64,000 nt of DNA from Paenibacillaceae bacterium (GTDB taxonomy: Bacteria; Bacillota; Bacilli; Paenibacillales; Paenibacillaceae): positions 11,242 to 75,241 of the forward strand of contig CAAFUF010000022.1 in the NCBI GenBank assembly GCA_900766135.1. The letters are read 5' to 3'. The notes under the pieces are model-generated. The model was not told the origin of the DNA. It searched no databases and saw nothing but the letters and a program-made list of their open reading frames with translations. How positions within the stretch are numbered: the first letter of the stretch is position 1; each line of letters opens with the position of its first letter. The position numbers and the translations under genes were made by a program. Positions 1 to 7,302 of the stretch are shown piece by piece.

Positions 1-51
1 GGATTGCTCGCCATCCCGAAGCGTCGTATCGAAAATGTAGATTTTGCGCAT
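1..51 (-). CDS. leuA: 2-isopropylmalate synthase, N-terminal fragment
   Basis: Only the first 17 codons lie in the window. They read MRKIYIFDTTLRDGEQS, the hallmark N-terminus of the LeuA/HMGL-like family, in which the first Asp of DTTLRDGEQ binds the metal. LeuA condenses acetyl-CoA with 2-oxoisovalerate, the first committed step to leucine. A GGAGG at 61-67 (minus strand) lies 9 nt before the ATG, which fixes the start. It follows ilvC on the same strand, so it is very probably the next gene of the T-box-controlled ilv-leu operon. Confidence 0.9.
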   Translation of the reverse strand, partial: MRKIYIFDTTLRDGEQS

Positions 52-75
52 GCCATGCACCTCCTCCGAAAAGCT

Positions 76-110
76 CCAATGCGGCTCACACACAGGGGCG
101 GCCGCATTGG
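76..110. other. Hairpin between ilvC and leuA
   Basis: CCAATGCGGC at 76-85 is perfectly complementary to GCCGCATTGG at 101-110, giving a 10-bp stem. No T-tract follows on either strand, so this does not look like an intrinsic terminator. By inference it could mark an RNA processing or stability point that sets leuA expression relative to ilvBNC. Confidence 0.6.
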
Positions 111-161
111 GTATTCAGGTTCATAATCATCTTACGTTACGCCATATCAACGGTATTCCGC

Positions 162-1154
162 TTATTTCTTGATCCAGTGCATCAAGCCGCGAAGCTCTCT
201 GCCGACCACTTCGATCGGATGGTTCGCTTCGTTGCGGCGAGTCGCGGTGAGGAAAGCACGGTTCGATTGGTTCTCCAAAATGAAGTCGCGAGCGAATTTA
301 CCTTGTTGGATATCGGAAAGCACTTCTTTCATCGCTTTCTTGGTTTCTTCGGTCACAACGCGAGGTCCTGTTACATAATCGCCGTATTCCGCCGTGTTGG
401 AAATGGAGTCACGCATGGTTGCCATGCCGCCTTCATAGATCAAGTCAACGATCAGCTTCATTTCGTGCAAGCACTCGAAGTACGCCATTTCCGGAGCATA
501 ACCCGCTTCCACCAGCGTTTCGAAGCCGGCTTTGATCAGGGCCGTTACGCCGCCGCACAATACGGCTTGTTCGCCGAACAAATCGGTTTCGGTTTCTTCA
601 CGGAACGAGGTTTCGATAACCCCGGCGCGAGTACAGCCGATCCCTTTCGCGTAAGCAAGGCCGATCTCTTTGGCTTTGCCGGTCGCATCCTGGTGAATGG
701 CGATCAAGCCAGGAACGCCGAAGCCTTCCACATACGTGCGGCGAACCATGTGGCCCGGCGACTTCGGAGCCACGAGCAGTACGTCGTTGTCCGGGGAAGG
801 AACGATTTGTCCGAAATGCACGTTAAAGCCGTGTGCGAACAGCAAAGCGGCGCCTTTTTTCAAGTTCGGTGCGATTTCGCTGTTGTAGACCGCAGCTTGC
901 GTTTCGTCCGGCATCAGGATTTGCACGACGTCTGCACGTTTGGTCGCTTCCGCAACGGACAATACCTCAAACCCGTCTTCCTTGGCTTTGTTGAAGGATT
1001 TGCCTTCCCGCAGGCCTATGACGACATTCAGTCCGCTTTCGCGCAGGTTTTGCGCATGGGCATGTCCTTGGCTGCCGTAACCGATGATCGCGATCGTTTT
1101 TCCTTTCAATACGCTGAGTTCTGCATCTTGTTCATAGTACAAAGTAACTGCCAT
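162..1154 (-). CDS. ilvC: Ketol-acid reductoisomerase (NADP+)
   Basis: IlvC converts 2-acetolactate or 2-aceto-2-hydroxybutyrate to the dihydroxy acid in valine, leucine and isoleucine synthesis. The 330-aa length is that of the short class I enzyme. Residues 25-31 (GYGSQGH) form the Rossmann dinucleotide-binding loop. The downstream FREETETDLFGEQ carries the Mg-binding acidic residues of the knotted C-terminal domain. AGGAGGG lies just before the ATG at 1154. It is the third gene of ilvB-ilvN-ilvC-leuA, about 220 bp after ilvN, with a large inverted repeat in that gap. Confidence 0.97.
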   Translation of the reverse strand: MAVTLYYEQDAELSVLKGKTIAIIGYGSQGHAHAQNLRESGLNVVIGLREGKSFNKAKEDGFEVLSVAEATKRADVVQILMPDETQAAVYNSEIAPNLKKGAALLFAHGFNVHFGQIVPSPDNDVLLVAPKSPGHMVRRTYVEGFGVPGLIAIHQDATGKAKEIGLAYAKGIGCTRAGVIETSFREETETDLFGEQAVLCGGVTALIKAGFETLVEAGYAPEMAYFECLHEMKLIVDLIYEGGMATMRDSISNTAEYGDYVTGPRVVTEETKKAMKEVLSDIQQGKFARDFILENQSNRAFLTATRRNEANHPIEVVGRELRGLMHWIKK

Positions 1155-1219
1155 TTCTTATGCCCTCCTAGGATTTGCGGGACAGTCAAGCTGTGCCCTT
1201 GATTAAAAAAAGTATGGTT

Positions 1220-1330
1220 CCCTCCGCCTGTGACGAGCGGGTGTTTCAATGGACCGACGCCTTGAAGCGATAAAGCAGATTCTTGGCGTAATCGATCCCC
1301 TCAAACACCCGCCCGGCGCTTGGCGGAGGG
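1220..1330 (-). repeat. Nested long inverted repeat between ilvN and ilvC
   Basis: CCCTCCGCC (1220-1228) pairs with GGCGGAGGG (1322-1330), and GCGGGTGTTT (1237-1246) pairs with AAACACCCGC (1303-1312). Both helices are perfect. A third possible pair, ACGCC/GGCGT, lies inside. Read on the operon strand this makes one long hairpin about 110 nt in length, followed by an A/T stretch at 1200-1215 that gives TTTTTTT in the RNA. It could act as a partial terminator or processing site between ilvN and ilvC. The function is inferred. Confidence 0.6.
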
Positions 1331-1374
1331 GTGAAGCCGCTAGTAGCGGCACAATGACTGGAACATTAGGGTGC

Positions 1375-1863
1375 TTAAGCGTTCCCGCGGATCATGGCGG
1401 TGACGCCGGTGCGCGATAGCTCCCGGATGCCGTACGGGCGGAGCAGCTCGATCATTGCGTCGATTTTCTCGGTATCCCCGACGACTTGGACCATCATGCT
1501 GTTCGTTCCGATATCGACGACCGCGGCGCGGAATGTTTCAACGACGCCCATGATTTCCGGGCGCTCCGCCGGCTCGGACTTCACCTTGATCAAAGCGAGC
1601 TCGCGTGCGACCATCGGTCTCGAGCTGAGATTGACGACTTTGATGACGTCGATCAGTTTGTACAGCTGCTTTTCGATTTGCTCAAGCGTTTTGTCATCGC
1701 CTTGCGTGACGATGATCATCCGGGACAATCCCTCGTCCTCGGATTGGCCCACGGTGATGCTTTCGATATTGTAGCCGCGCCGGCCGAACAGGCCGGCCAC
1801 GCGCTGCAGGACACCCGGCTGGTCGTTAACTAAAACGGAAATCGCATGGCTTTTCATCATCAT
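1375..1863 (-). CDS. ilvN: Acetolactate synthase, regulatory (small) subunit
   Basis: This 162-aa regulatory subunit binds the IlvB catalytic subunit and confers valine feedback control. The N-terminal ACT domain is clear (VNDQPGVLQRVAGLFGRRGYNI, roughly residues 12-33), and a second ACT-like half follows, as in the IlvN/IlvH family. The first ATG (1863) overlaps the ilvB stop, which indicates translational coupling. Two further in-frame ATGs follow immediately, so the exact start is uncertain by up to two codons. GGGGGA lies upstream, inside the end of ilvB. The Bacillus name would be ilvH. Confidence 0.95.
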   Translation of the reverse strand: MMMKSHAISVLVNDQPGVLQRVAGLFGRRGYNIESITVGQSEDEGLSRMIIVTQGDDKTLEQIEKQLYKLIDVIKVVNLSSRPMVARELALIKVKSEPAERPEIMGVVETFRAAVVDIGTNSMMVQVVGDTEKIDAMIELLRPYGIRELSRTGVTAMIRGNA

Positions 1864-3605
1864 TCACTGTCCCCCATCAGCATTTGATCAATGGTGGAAC
1901 CTTGGGTAACCATCGGATATACGTTTTCCTCTTTGCTGACCACGAATTCCACCAGAACCGGTCCCGGCGTGTCGAGCGCTTCCTGCCATACGCGTCTGGC
2001 TTCTTCCTTGTTCGTCGCCCGCAGGCCTTTCACGCCGTAAGCTTCGGCCAACTTGACAAAGTCCGGACTGCCTTCGAGATTGATATGGCTGTAGCGGTTA
2101 TCATAAATCAATTCCTGCCATTGACGGACCATGCCGAGCACTTGGTTGTTGATGACCACCACTTTGACCGGAATGTTGTTGATCGCGCAGATCGCCAGCT
2201 CCTGGGCGCACATCTGCATGCCGCCGTCGCCGTTGATCGAGATGACCAGCCGATCGGGATGCCCCATTTGCGCGCCGATGGCGGACGGAAATCCGAAGCC
2301 CATCGTTCCGAGGCCGCCCGAGGTGATCCAGGAACGGGGCTGGTTGAATTTATAATACTGCGCCGTCCACATCTGATGCTGGCCGACGTCGGTCGTGACG
2401 ATCGCTTCGCCGCCCGTCGTGTCGTTTAACAGCTCGATCACCCACTGCGGCTTCAGCACGGTCTCCGAATCGTTGTACCTCAGCGGCTTCTCGATCTTGG
2501 AGCGTTGGATTTGCGCTCTCCACGCATCCGCTTTGTCCGCGCGGGACACGATCGGGTTCAGCATTTCCAGTACCGTTTTGACGTCGCCAACGATCGGAAT
2601 GTCCGCTTGAACGTTCTTGCCGATTTCCGCCGGGTCAATGTCGATATGCACGATTTTAGCCAGCGGCGCAAATCCGTCCAGCTTGCCGGTCACCCGGTCG
2701 TCAAACCGTGCCCCGATGTTAATCAGCAAATCGGATTGCTGGATCGACTGGTTGGCCGTATACGTACCGTGCATTCCCGGCATCCCCATCCATAGCTCGT
2801 GTCCGCTTGGGAATGCGCCTAAGCCGAGCAATGTCGTCGTAATCGGGATTTGCGTCTTGTTCACGAATTCGAACAGCTGCTCATGTCCACCGGAATAGAC
2901 GACGCCGCCGCCTGCGATGATGACCGGCCGCTCGGCTTCCTGAATGGCCGTTGCCAATTTATCCAGCTGCAGCCGGTTCGGCACCACCGTCGGATTGTAT
3001 CCGCGCAGGTTGATGGTTTGGGAAGGTTCGAACAAAGCCTTGTTCGCCGACACGTCCTTCGGAATATCGATCAGGACCGGTCCTTTGCGTCCCGTGTTCG
3101 CAATGTGGAACGCTTCGTGGATAATGCGCGGCAAATCCTCTACGTCACGGACGAGATAACTGTGTTTCGTGATCGGCATCGTAATGCCGGTAATATCTGC
3201 TTCTTGGAACGCATCCGTGCCGATCAGGCTGGAGACGACGTTCCCCGTAATGACAACAAGCGGAACGGAGTCCATGAACGCGGTGGCGATCCCCGTCACC
3301 GTGTTGGTCGCTCCCGGACCGGAGGTGGCGATGCATACGCCGACTTTGCCAGTGGCCCGGGCGTACCCGTCCGCCGCATGGATGGCGCCCTGCTCATGTC
3401 TGGTCAGCAGGTGGTGGAAATCGGTAAATCCGTACAGCGCGTCGTAAATGTACAACACCGCTCCGCCCGGATAACCGAAGACGCACTCGACACCTTCCAA
3501 AAGCAAGCTGCGAAGCAGGATATCGGAACCCGTAATGACTTCCGGTTTCATCCATTTCTCTCGTAATTGTTCTGTAGACCGCATCTCTGGAATTTGCGCG
3601 CTCAT
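1860..3605 (-). CDS. ilvB: Acetolactate synthase, catalytic (large) subunit
   Basis: This thiamine-diphosphate enzyme makes 2-acetolactate from pyruvate, or acetohydroxybutyrate with 2-oxobutyrate. It is 581 aa, about the family length. The Glu that activates ThDP is E71 in TRHEQGAIHAADGYARA. The ThDP/Mg motif is GDGGMQMC...NNIPVKVVVINN near residues 458-490. First gene of the ilv-leu operon, it is followed by ilvN with a 4-bp overlap. Its leader holds a T-box, an attenuator terminator and a dispersed repeat. Confidence 0.97.
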   Translation of the reverse strand: MSAQIPEMRSTEQLREKWMKPEVITGSDILLRSLLLEGVECVFGYPGGAVLYIYDALYGFTDFHHLLTRHEQGAIHAADGYARATGKVGVCIATSGPGATNTVTGIATAFMDSVPLVVITGNVVSSLIGTDAFQEADITGITMPITKHSYLVRDVEDLPRIIHEAFHIANTGRKGPVLIDIPKDVSANKALFEPSQTINLRGYNPTVVPNRLQLDKLATAIQEAERPVIIAGGGVVYSGGHEQLFEFVNKTQIPITTTLLGLGAFPSGHELWMGMPGMHGTYTANQSIQQSDLLINIGARFDDRVTGKLDGFAPLAKIVHIDIDPAEIGKNVQADIPIVGDVKTVLEMLNPIVSRADKADAWRAQIQRSKIEKPLRYNDSETVLKPQWVIELLNDTTGGEAIVTTDVGQHQMWTAQYYKFNQPRSWITSGGLGTMGFGFPSAIGAQMGHPDRLVISINGDGGMQMCAQELAICAINNIPVKVVVINNQVLGMVRQWQELIYDNRYSHINLEGSPDFVKLAEAYGVKGLRATNKEEARRVWQEALDTPGPVLVEFVVSKEENVYPMVTQGSTIDQMLMGDSE

Positions 3606-3629
3606 CAGTCATCCTCCTTATCATAGGTT

Positions 3630-3796
3630 GTTTAAAAGTCAACTTTTGATCACGAAGTAACTCATGAAGTGGATTCGGCATCGAATCTTGAATTCAGCCG
3701 GGCCTTCCGTTGCTCACGTACCCTAAACGTACGCTGCGCTACTCAGTCCCTAGCTTCATCCAACCTTCTCGGTGCTGAAAAGCTGACTTTTGAAAC
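3630..3796. repeat. Dispersed ~165-bp repeat with inverted ends, copy 1
   Basis: It starts GTTTAAAAGTCA and ends TGACTTTTGAAAC, so the ends are inverted repeats. Internal blocks (GATCACGAAG, GAATTCAGCC, CTTCATCCAACCTTCTCGG, CAGCACC read on the opposite strand) recur in the copy at 12394-12566, and the ends recur at 43588 and 54521. It lies between the T-box terminator and the ilvB ribosome-binding site, so it is part of the 5' leader. It has no coding capacity and resembles a non-autonomous MITE-like element. Confidence 0.75.
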
Positions 3797-3810
3797 TCTT
3801 ATTAAACTAA

Positions 3811-3862
3811 AAAACCTTCCGCCCGCCGGAACAGTTTCCTGTTCCGAGGGACGAAAGGTTTG
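3811..3862 (-). terminator. T-box attenuator terminator before ilvB
   Basis: On the minus strand a long stem (AACCTTTCGTCCCTCGGAA paired with a CGGCGGGCGGAAGGTT-type arm, GAAA-like loop) is followed by TTTTTTAG. It directly follows the T-box sequence, as expected of the terminator that is replaced by an antiterminator when uncharged tRNA binds. Confidence 0.85.
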
Positions 3863-4161
3863 ATCCTCCGTGGTACCACCCATTTTTACCCGGCACCTCG
3901 CAGTGCCAAGCCTTGACGAGTAAAAGCCTAAGGCGCCTTACTCGTGGTCCGTAACGCGGACCAGACGATTCCCCCTACTAAGCCTTGGGTGCAAGCGCCA
4001 CCGCGGATGGCTTGCAGCTTTTCAGGGAAACAGCTCCGAGGTGAGCTCGCAGTTAAGGGATTTTGGTGGTGGTCTCAGCAATTCCATCCACTCTCTGAGC
4101 AAAGAGCCCTTAAAGCTTCGTCCTCATCATTGCCGTTAGCAAGATATGTCTTAAAATGTTT
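3811..4161 (-). promoter_or_regulatory. T-box leader of the ilv-leu operon, leucine-type specifier
   Basis: The conserved T-box TGGGTGGTACCACGG lies at about 3868-3882 (minus strand), directly before the terminator. About 180 nt upstream in the RNA, in the expected specifier-loop context (GCGAG-CTC-ACCTCGGAG), the triplet CTC at 4045-4043 matches a leucine codon. A Stem I-like AGAGAG stretch precedes it. When leucyl-tRNA is uncharged, readthrough into ilvBNC-leuA would be favoured. The T-box is seen directly; the leucine specificity is inferred from the triplet and agrees with the genes downstream. Confidence 0.9.
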
Positions 4162-4167
4162 AGAAAC

Positions 4168-4197
4168 ATTATATGATTAGTTTACACCACGAGTCAA
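4168..4197 (-). promoter_or_regulatory. Sigma-A promoter of the ilv-leu T-box transcript
   Basis: TTGACT (-35, 4192-4197) and TATAAT (-10, 4168-4173) on the minus strand are separated by 18 bp. Transcription would begin near 4161, at the head of the T-box leader. Confidence 0.8.
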
Positions 4198-4301
4198 TAC
4201 CCTAAAGAATTAAAGTTTTTTGCAGGAACCCTTTCCCTCCTACCTCTCATATGATAAAAGATAGCGCCCAAAATTATGCATGGTTAGGAGGAGATTCGCG
4301 C

Positions 4302-4757
4302 ATGATTCGATACAGAAGGCCCAAACAGGACGATCCCGTCATCTACGATTTGGTCCGCGAAGAGCTTGTCCCCTTCTCCCATATGCCTCCTCAGGACATC
4401 GAAGCCGTCTTCAAAGATCTCCCGGGGCGGCTGTCGCGCGGCATCTCGCTGGTTGCTTCGCCCACCTACGAAGCGGACCCCATCGCTTTTATCCATTTTC
4501 TCATTCACGGTGATTTGCTATATATTGACATGATGGCGGTGGCATCGGCGCATCAGCGGCAGCGCTATGGCAAAACGCTGATGGCCCATGCCGAGAACTT
4601 CGCCGCCTCCCGAAGCTGTCTGCGGGCAAAAGTAATGGTGGACCGGGATAATTCCCGAGCCCACCTATTTTACCGCAAATTGGGGTACCGGACCCAGCGT
4701 TACGTCCCGTTGTCCCAATGTTATGAGCTGGAAAAAAGGCTGCCCAGCCGCAGCTAA
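4302..4757 (+). CDS. GNAT-family N-acetyltransferase
   Basis: A 151-aa GCN5-related acetyltransferase. The acetyl-CoA binding motif A is visible as MAVASAHQRQRYGKTLM (the R-Q-R-Y-G-K loop), and motif B as NSRAHLFYRKLGY. The ATG at 4302 is preferred because TAGGAGGAG ends 8 nt before it; an upstream in-frame ATG has no such site. It stands alone, divergent from the ilv leader and convergent with the next gene. Substrate unknown. Confidence 0.85.
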   Translation: MIRYRRPKQDDPVIYDLVREELVPFSHMPPQDIEAVFKDLPGRLSRGISLVASPTYEADPIAFIHFLIHGDLLYIDMMAVASAHQRQRYGKTLMAHAENFAASRSCLRAKVMVDRDNSRAHLFYRKLGYRTQRYVPLSQCYELEKRLPSRS

Positions 4758-4763
4758 ACCCGT

Positions 4764-5060
4764 TTACCAGAAATACGGGTACGGGTAACCGCCGCCATAG
4801 GGGACTCCGCCATACGGCACGCCGCCGTACGGAACCCCGCCAAAGGCGTATGGAGCGGTACCGATCGCCAAAAGATCGAACAATACAAGCGGGATCAGCG
4901 CTTTTGTTCTGACTTTTTTGCCGGGAGCTTGGCGAAGAATCAAGCGGTTGCCGCTGATTTTCACCAGTTTGCCCGTTACAACCGTACCGTCTTTTTTATA
5001 AGCCGCGACCTGTTTGCCCAGCCATTTCTCGGCTTCTTTTCTCGTAACCGTTCTGCCCAT
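4764..5060 (-). CDS. Small protein with SH3-like core and GGVPYGG tail
   Basis: A 98-aa protein with a basic N-terminal helix (RKEAEKWLGKQVAAYKKDG), a short beta-rich stretch resembling a small SH3/LSM-like barrel (TVVTGKLVKISGNRLILRQ), then a hydrophobic segment (LIPLVLFDLLAIG). The tail has three GGVPYGG repeats ending in aromatic PYPYFW. Gly/Tyr/Pro-rich tails of this kind occur in spore-coat and other surface proteins, so a coat role is possible but not shown. AGGAGG precedes the ATG. No family assigned. Confidence 0.7.
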   Translation of the reverse strand: MGRTVTRKEAEKWLGKQVAAYKKDGTVVTGKLVKISGNRLILRQAPGKKVRTKALIPLVLFDLLAIGTAPYAFGGVPYGGVPYGGVPYGGGYPYPYFW

Positions 5061-5225
5061 CCTAATTCCTCCTGTCAGGTTAGATCCTATAGCCGCGAAA
5101 ACCGCTCTGGCCGAACCGTTTGACTCGGCTATTTCGTGTTCACCCCTAACCTATTCACTCGTCCCCGTCCTTGCTTGCACCATCGCCTTGGCTGCAGACA
5201 AACGGGCTTTTACCTCCCGTACGAC

Positions 5226-5258
5226 AAAAAAAGGATGCTGCCGATGGCAGCATCCTTT
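5226..5258 (-). terminator. Terminator of the nucleoside ABC operon
   Basis: On the minus strand AAAGGATGCTGCC-atc-GGCAGCATCC is followed by TTTTTTTGTC. It lies directly after the stop codon of the last permease gene. Confidence 0.9.
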
Positions 5259-5267
5259 TGCTGGTTC

Positions 5268-6227
5268 TTAACGTTTCCCCGGATCGTAAGGCGTACCTAG
5301 CGCCGCCGGCGCCGAGGAGCGTCCCACCGCTCCGACGAGGACGATAATCGTCAGCACGTAAGGGATCATAAAGATAAACTCCTGCGGAATGCTTCTCGAC
5401 CATTCGAACAACTGCACGTAGTTGCGAATCGCCTGCGAGAAGCCAAAGAACATCGCCGCGCCGAAAGCGCCGAGCGGGTTCCATTTGCCAAAGATCATCG
5501 CCGCGATGGCGATAAAGCCTTGGCCGGAAATCGTGTTATGGGCAAACGTACTGGTCGTTGTCAGCGTGATGGTCGCACCGCCGATTCCCCCGAGCGCGCC
5601 GCTGAGAAGCACCCCGATGTAGCGCATTTTCGTCACGTTAACCCCCAGCGTGTCCGCCGCGCTGGGATGTTCGCCGACGGAACGCAATCGTAGTCCAAAC
5701 GGCGTCTTAAACAGCACGAAGTAGATCACAACGACGAGGATCAACGCCAGATACGTCGTCGGGTACGAGTTGAAGAAGCCCTCCCCGATGATCGGAATAT
5801 CGCGCAATACGGGAATCGGGACCTTATGGAACACCGTAACGAGCGGCGTCTCGGCAGCCCCTTCGAACAGCAGTTTGACGATATACACCGTCAAGCCGGC
5901 AGCCAAGAAGTTGATGACGATCCCGCTGATCGTCTGGTCCGCCTTAAACGTAATCGTTGCTACCGCATGGATTAAGGCGCCGATGACCCCCATCACCATG
6001 GCAGCGAGGACCCCGACCCACGGCGAGAATGCGCCCATGCCCGCTTCCTGCGCATAATAAGTCCCTACGCCGGCGGCAAACGCGCCGAAAATCATCAACC
6101 CTTCCAAGCCGATGTTGACGACGCCGGAACGCTCGGAGAAAATGCCGCCAAGCGCCGTGAAGATCAACGCCGTTGAAAACACGAGGGTGGAGTTCAGCAA
6201 TTGACCAAGCAGTGTAAGTACGTCCAT
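5268..6227 (-). CDS. Nucleoside ABC transporter, permease 2 (NupQ/YufQ-like)
   Basis: A 319-aa polytopic membrane protein of the branched-chain/BPD_transp_2 permease type. The N-terminal GGIFSERSGVVNIGLEGLM is typical of permeases of BMP-dependent nucleoside importers. The RSVGEHPSAADTLGVNV loop matches the cytoplasmic coupling segment that contacts the ATPase. It is last in the order binding protein - ATPase - permease - permease, one base after the preceding gene, so it is cotranscribed and translationally coupled. Confidence 0.9.
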   Translation of the reverse strand: MDVLTLLGQLLNSTLVFSTALIFTALGGIFSERSGVVNIGLEGLMIFGAFAAGVGTYYAQEAGMGAFSPWVGVLAAMVMGVIGALIHAVATITFKADQTISGIVINFLAAGLTVYIVKLLFEGAAETPLVTVFHKVPIPVLRDIPIIGEGFFNSYPTTYLALILVVVIYFVLFKTPFGLRLRSVGEHPSAADTLGVNVTKMRYIGVLLSGALGGIGGATITLTTTSTFAHNTISGQGFIAIAAMIFGKWNPLGAFGAAMFFGFSQAIRNYVQLFEWSRSIPQEFIFMIPYVLTIIVLVGAVGRSSAPAALGTPYDPGKR

Positions 6228-6228
6228 C

Positions 6229-7302
6229 TTACGACACCTTCTCTTTCTTGCGCTTCAGGTAAAACGGCTTCAGCACGATTCTCACGATGCCCTGAGCGGC
6301 AATGAAGAATATGATCGAGCCGATCACGATCTTGATCAGTTCCGGAGGTACTCCGGCGCTAAAGCTCATCCCGGCCGAACCGTAGGTCAGCACGCCGTAC
6401 AGGATCGATCCCAACACCACGCCAAACGGATGGTTCATGCCAAGCAGTGCGACGGCGATGCCGTCAAAGCCGTAACCCGGAGAAGCCGCGAAGACCGATT
6501 GATAATGGAACACGCCCAGCACCTCGAAGGTCCCGGCCAGGCCGGCGAACACGCCGCTGATGAACATCGCTTTGACGATGTTGCGGCTGACGTTCATCCC
6601 GGCGTATTCCGCCGCATTCGGGTTCAAACCGACGGAACGCATTTCGTAGCCTTGCTTCGTTTTCCAAAGGTAAACAAAGAAGAATACTGCCGTCAGAAGA
6701 GCGATGACGGTTCCCCAATGGATCCGGGCATTATTAAAAACATCGTTCAGGAAGGTCATGGACGCGGATGCCGCGATGTCTTCCGAACGGTTCTGGCCTT
6801 TCAGCAAGTAGAAATTGCGGATGACGTAGTTCGATAAATACAACGCCGTCCAGTTCAACATGATTGTCGTAATAACTTCATTGATGCCCCGTTTGGCTTT
6901 CAGGTATCCTGCGATCCCCGCCCAGAGGCCGCCTCCGATCCCCCCGGCGATCACCGCCAGTGGAACCAGGATGCCGGAAGGCAATCCTGAGAACGACAGC
7001 GATACTGCCGTAGCCGCCGTCATGCCGATCAGAACCTGTCCGTCCGCTCCGATGTTAAACATCCCGGAACGGAAAGCAAAGGCAACCGCCAAACCCGTAA
7101 ACATCAAAGGCGTGATTTGGCGAATCGTTTCGCCGAAGTCGTACGGATTGCCTACGACCCGCTGCAAAAGCGCGCTATAGGCAACGATCGGATTGTATCC
7201 CCCGATCAGCATGACCACTGCGCCAACCAACAATCCAAGCACGATGGCAACCAGCGGAAGAATAACGCTGTCCAATGTAAATATCTTTCGTAATTTATCC
7301 AA
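6229..7302 (-). CDS. Nucleoside ABC transporter, permease 1 (NupP/YufP-like)
   Basis: A 357-aa integral membrane permease with about ten hydrophobic segments. It contains the conserved FRSGMFNIGADGQVLIG and MRSVGLNPNAAEYAGMNV motifs of purine-nucleoside/BMP ABC permeases. Its start overlaps the ATPase gene by 8 bp and its stop is one base from the second permease, so the two subunits are made together. The C-terminus is basic (KPFYLKRKKEKVS), as expected for the cytoplasmic end. Confidence 0.9.
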   Translation of the reverse strand: MDKLRKIFTLDSVILPLVAIVLGLLVGAVVMLIGGYNPIVAYSALLQRVVGNPYDFGETIRQITPLMFTGLAVAFAFRSGMFNIGADGQVLIGMTAATAVSLSFSGLPSGILVPLAVIAGGIGGGLWAGIAGYLKAKRGINEVITTIMLNWTALYLSNYVIRNFYLLKGQNRSEDIAASASMTFLNDVFNNARIHWGTVIALLTAVFFFVYLWKTKQGYEMRSVGLNPNAAEYAGMNVSRNIVKAMFISGVFAGLAGTFEVLGVFHYQSVFAASPGYGFDGIAVALLGMNHPFGVVLGSILYGVLTYGSAGMSFSAGVPPELIKIVIGSIIFFIAAQGIVRIVLKPFYLKRKKEKVS

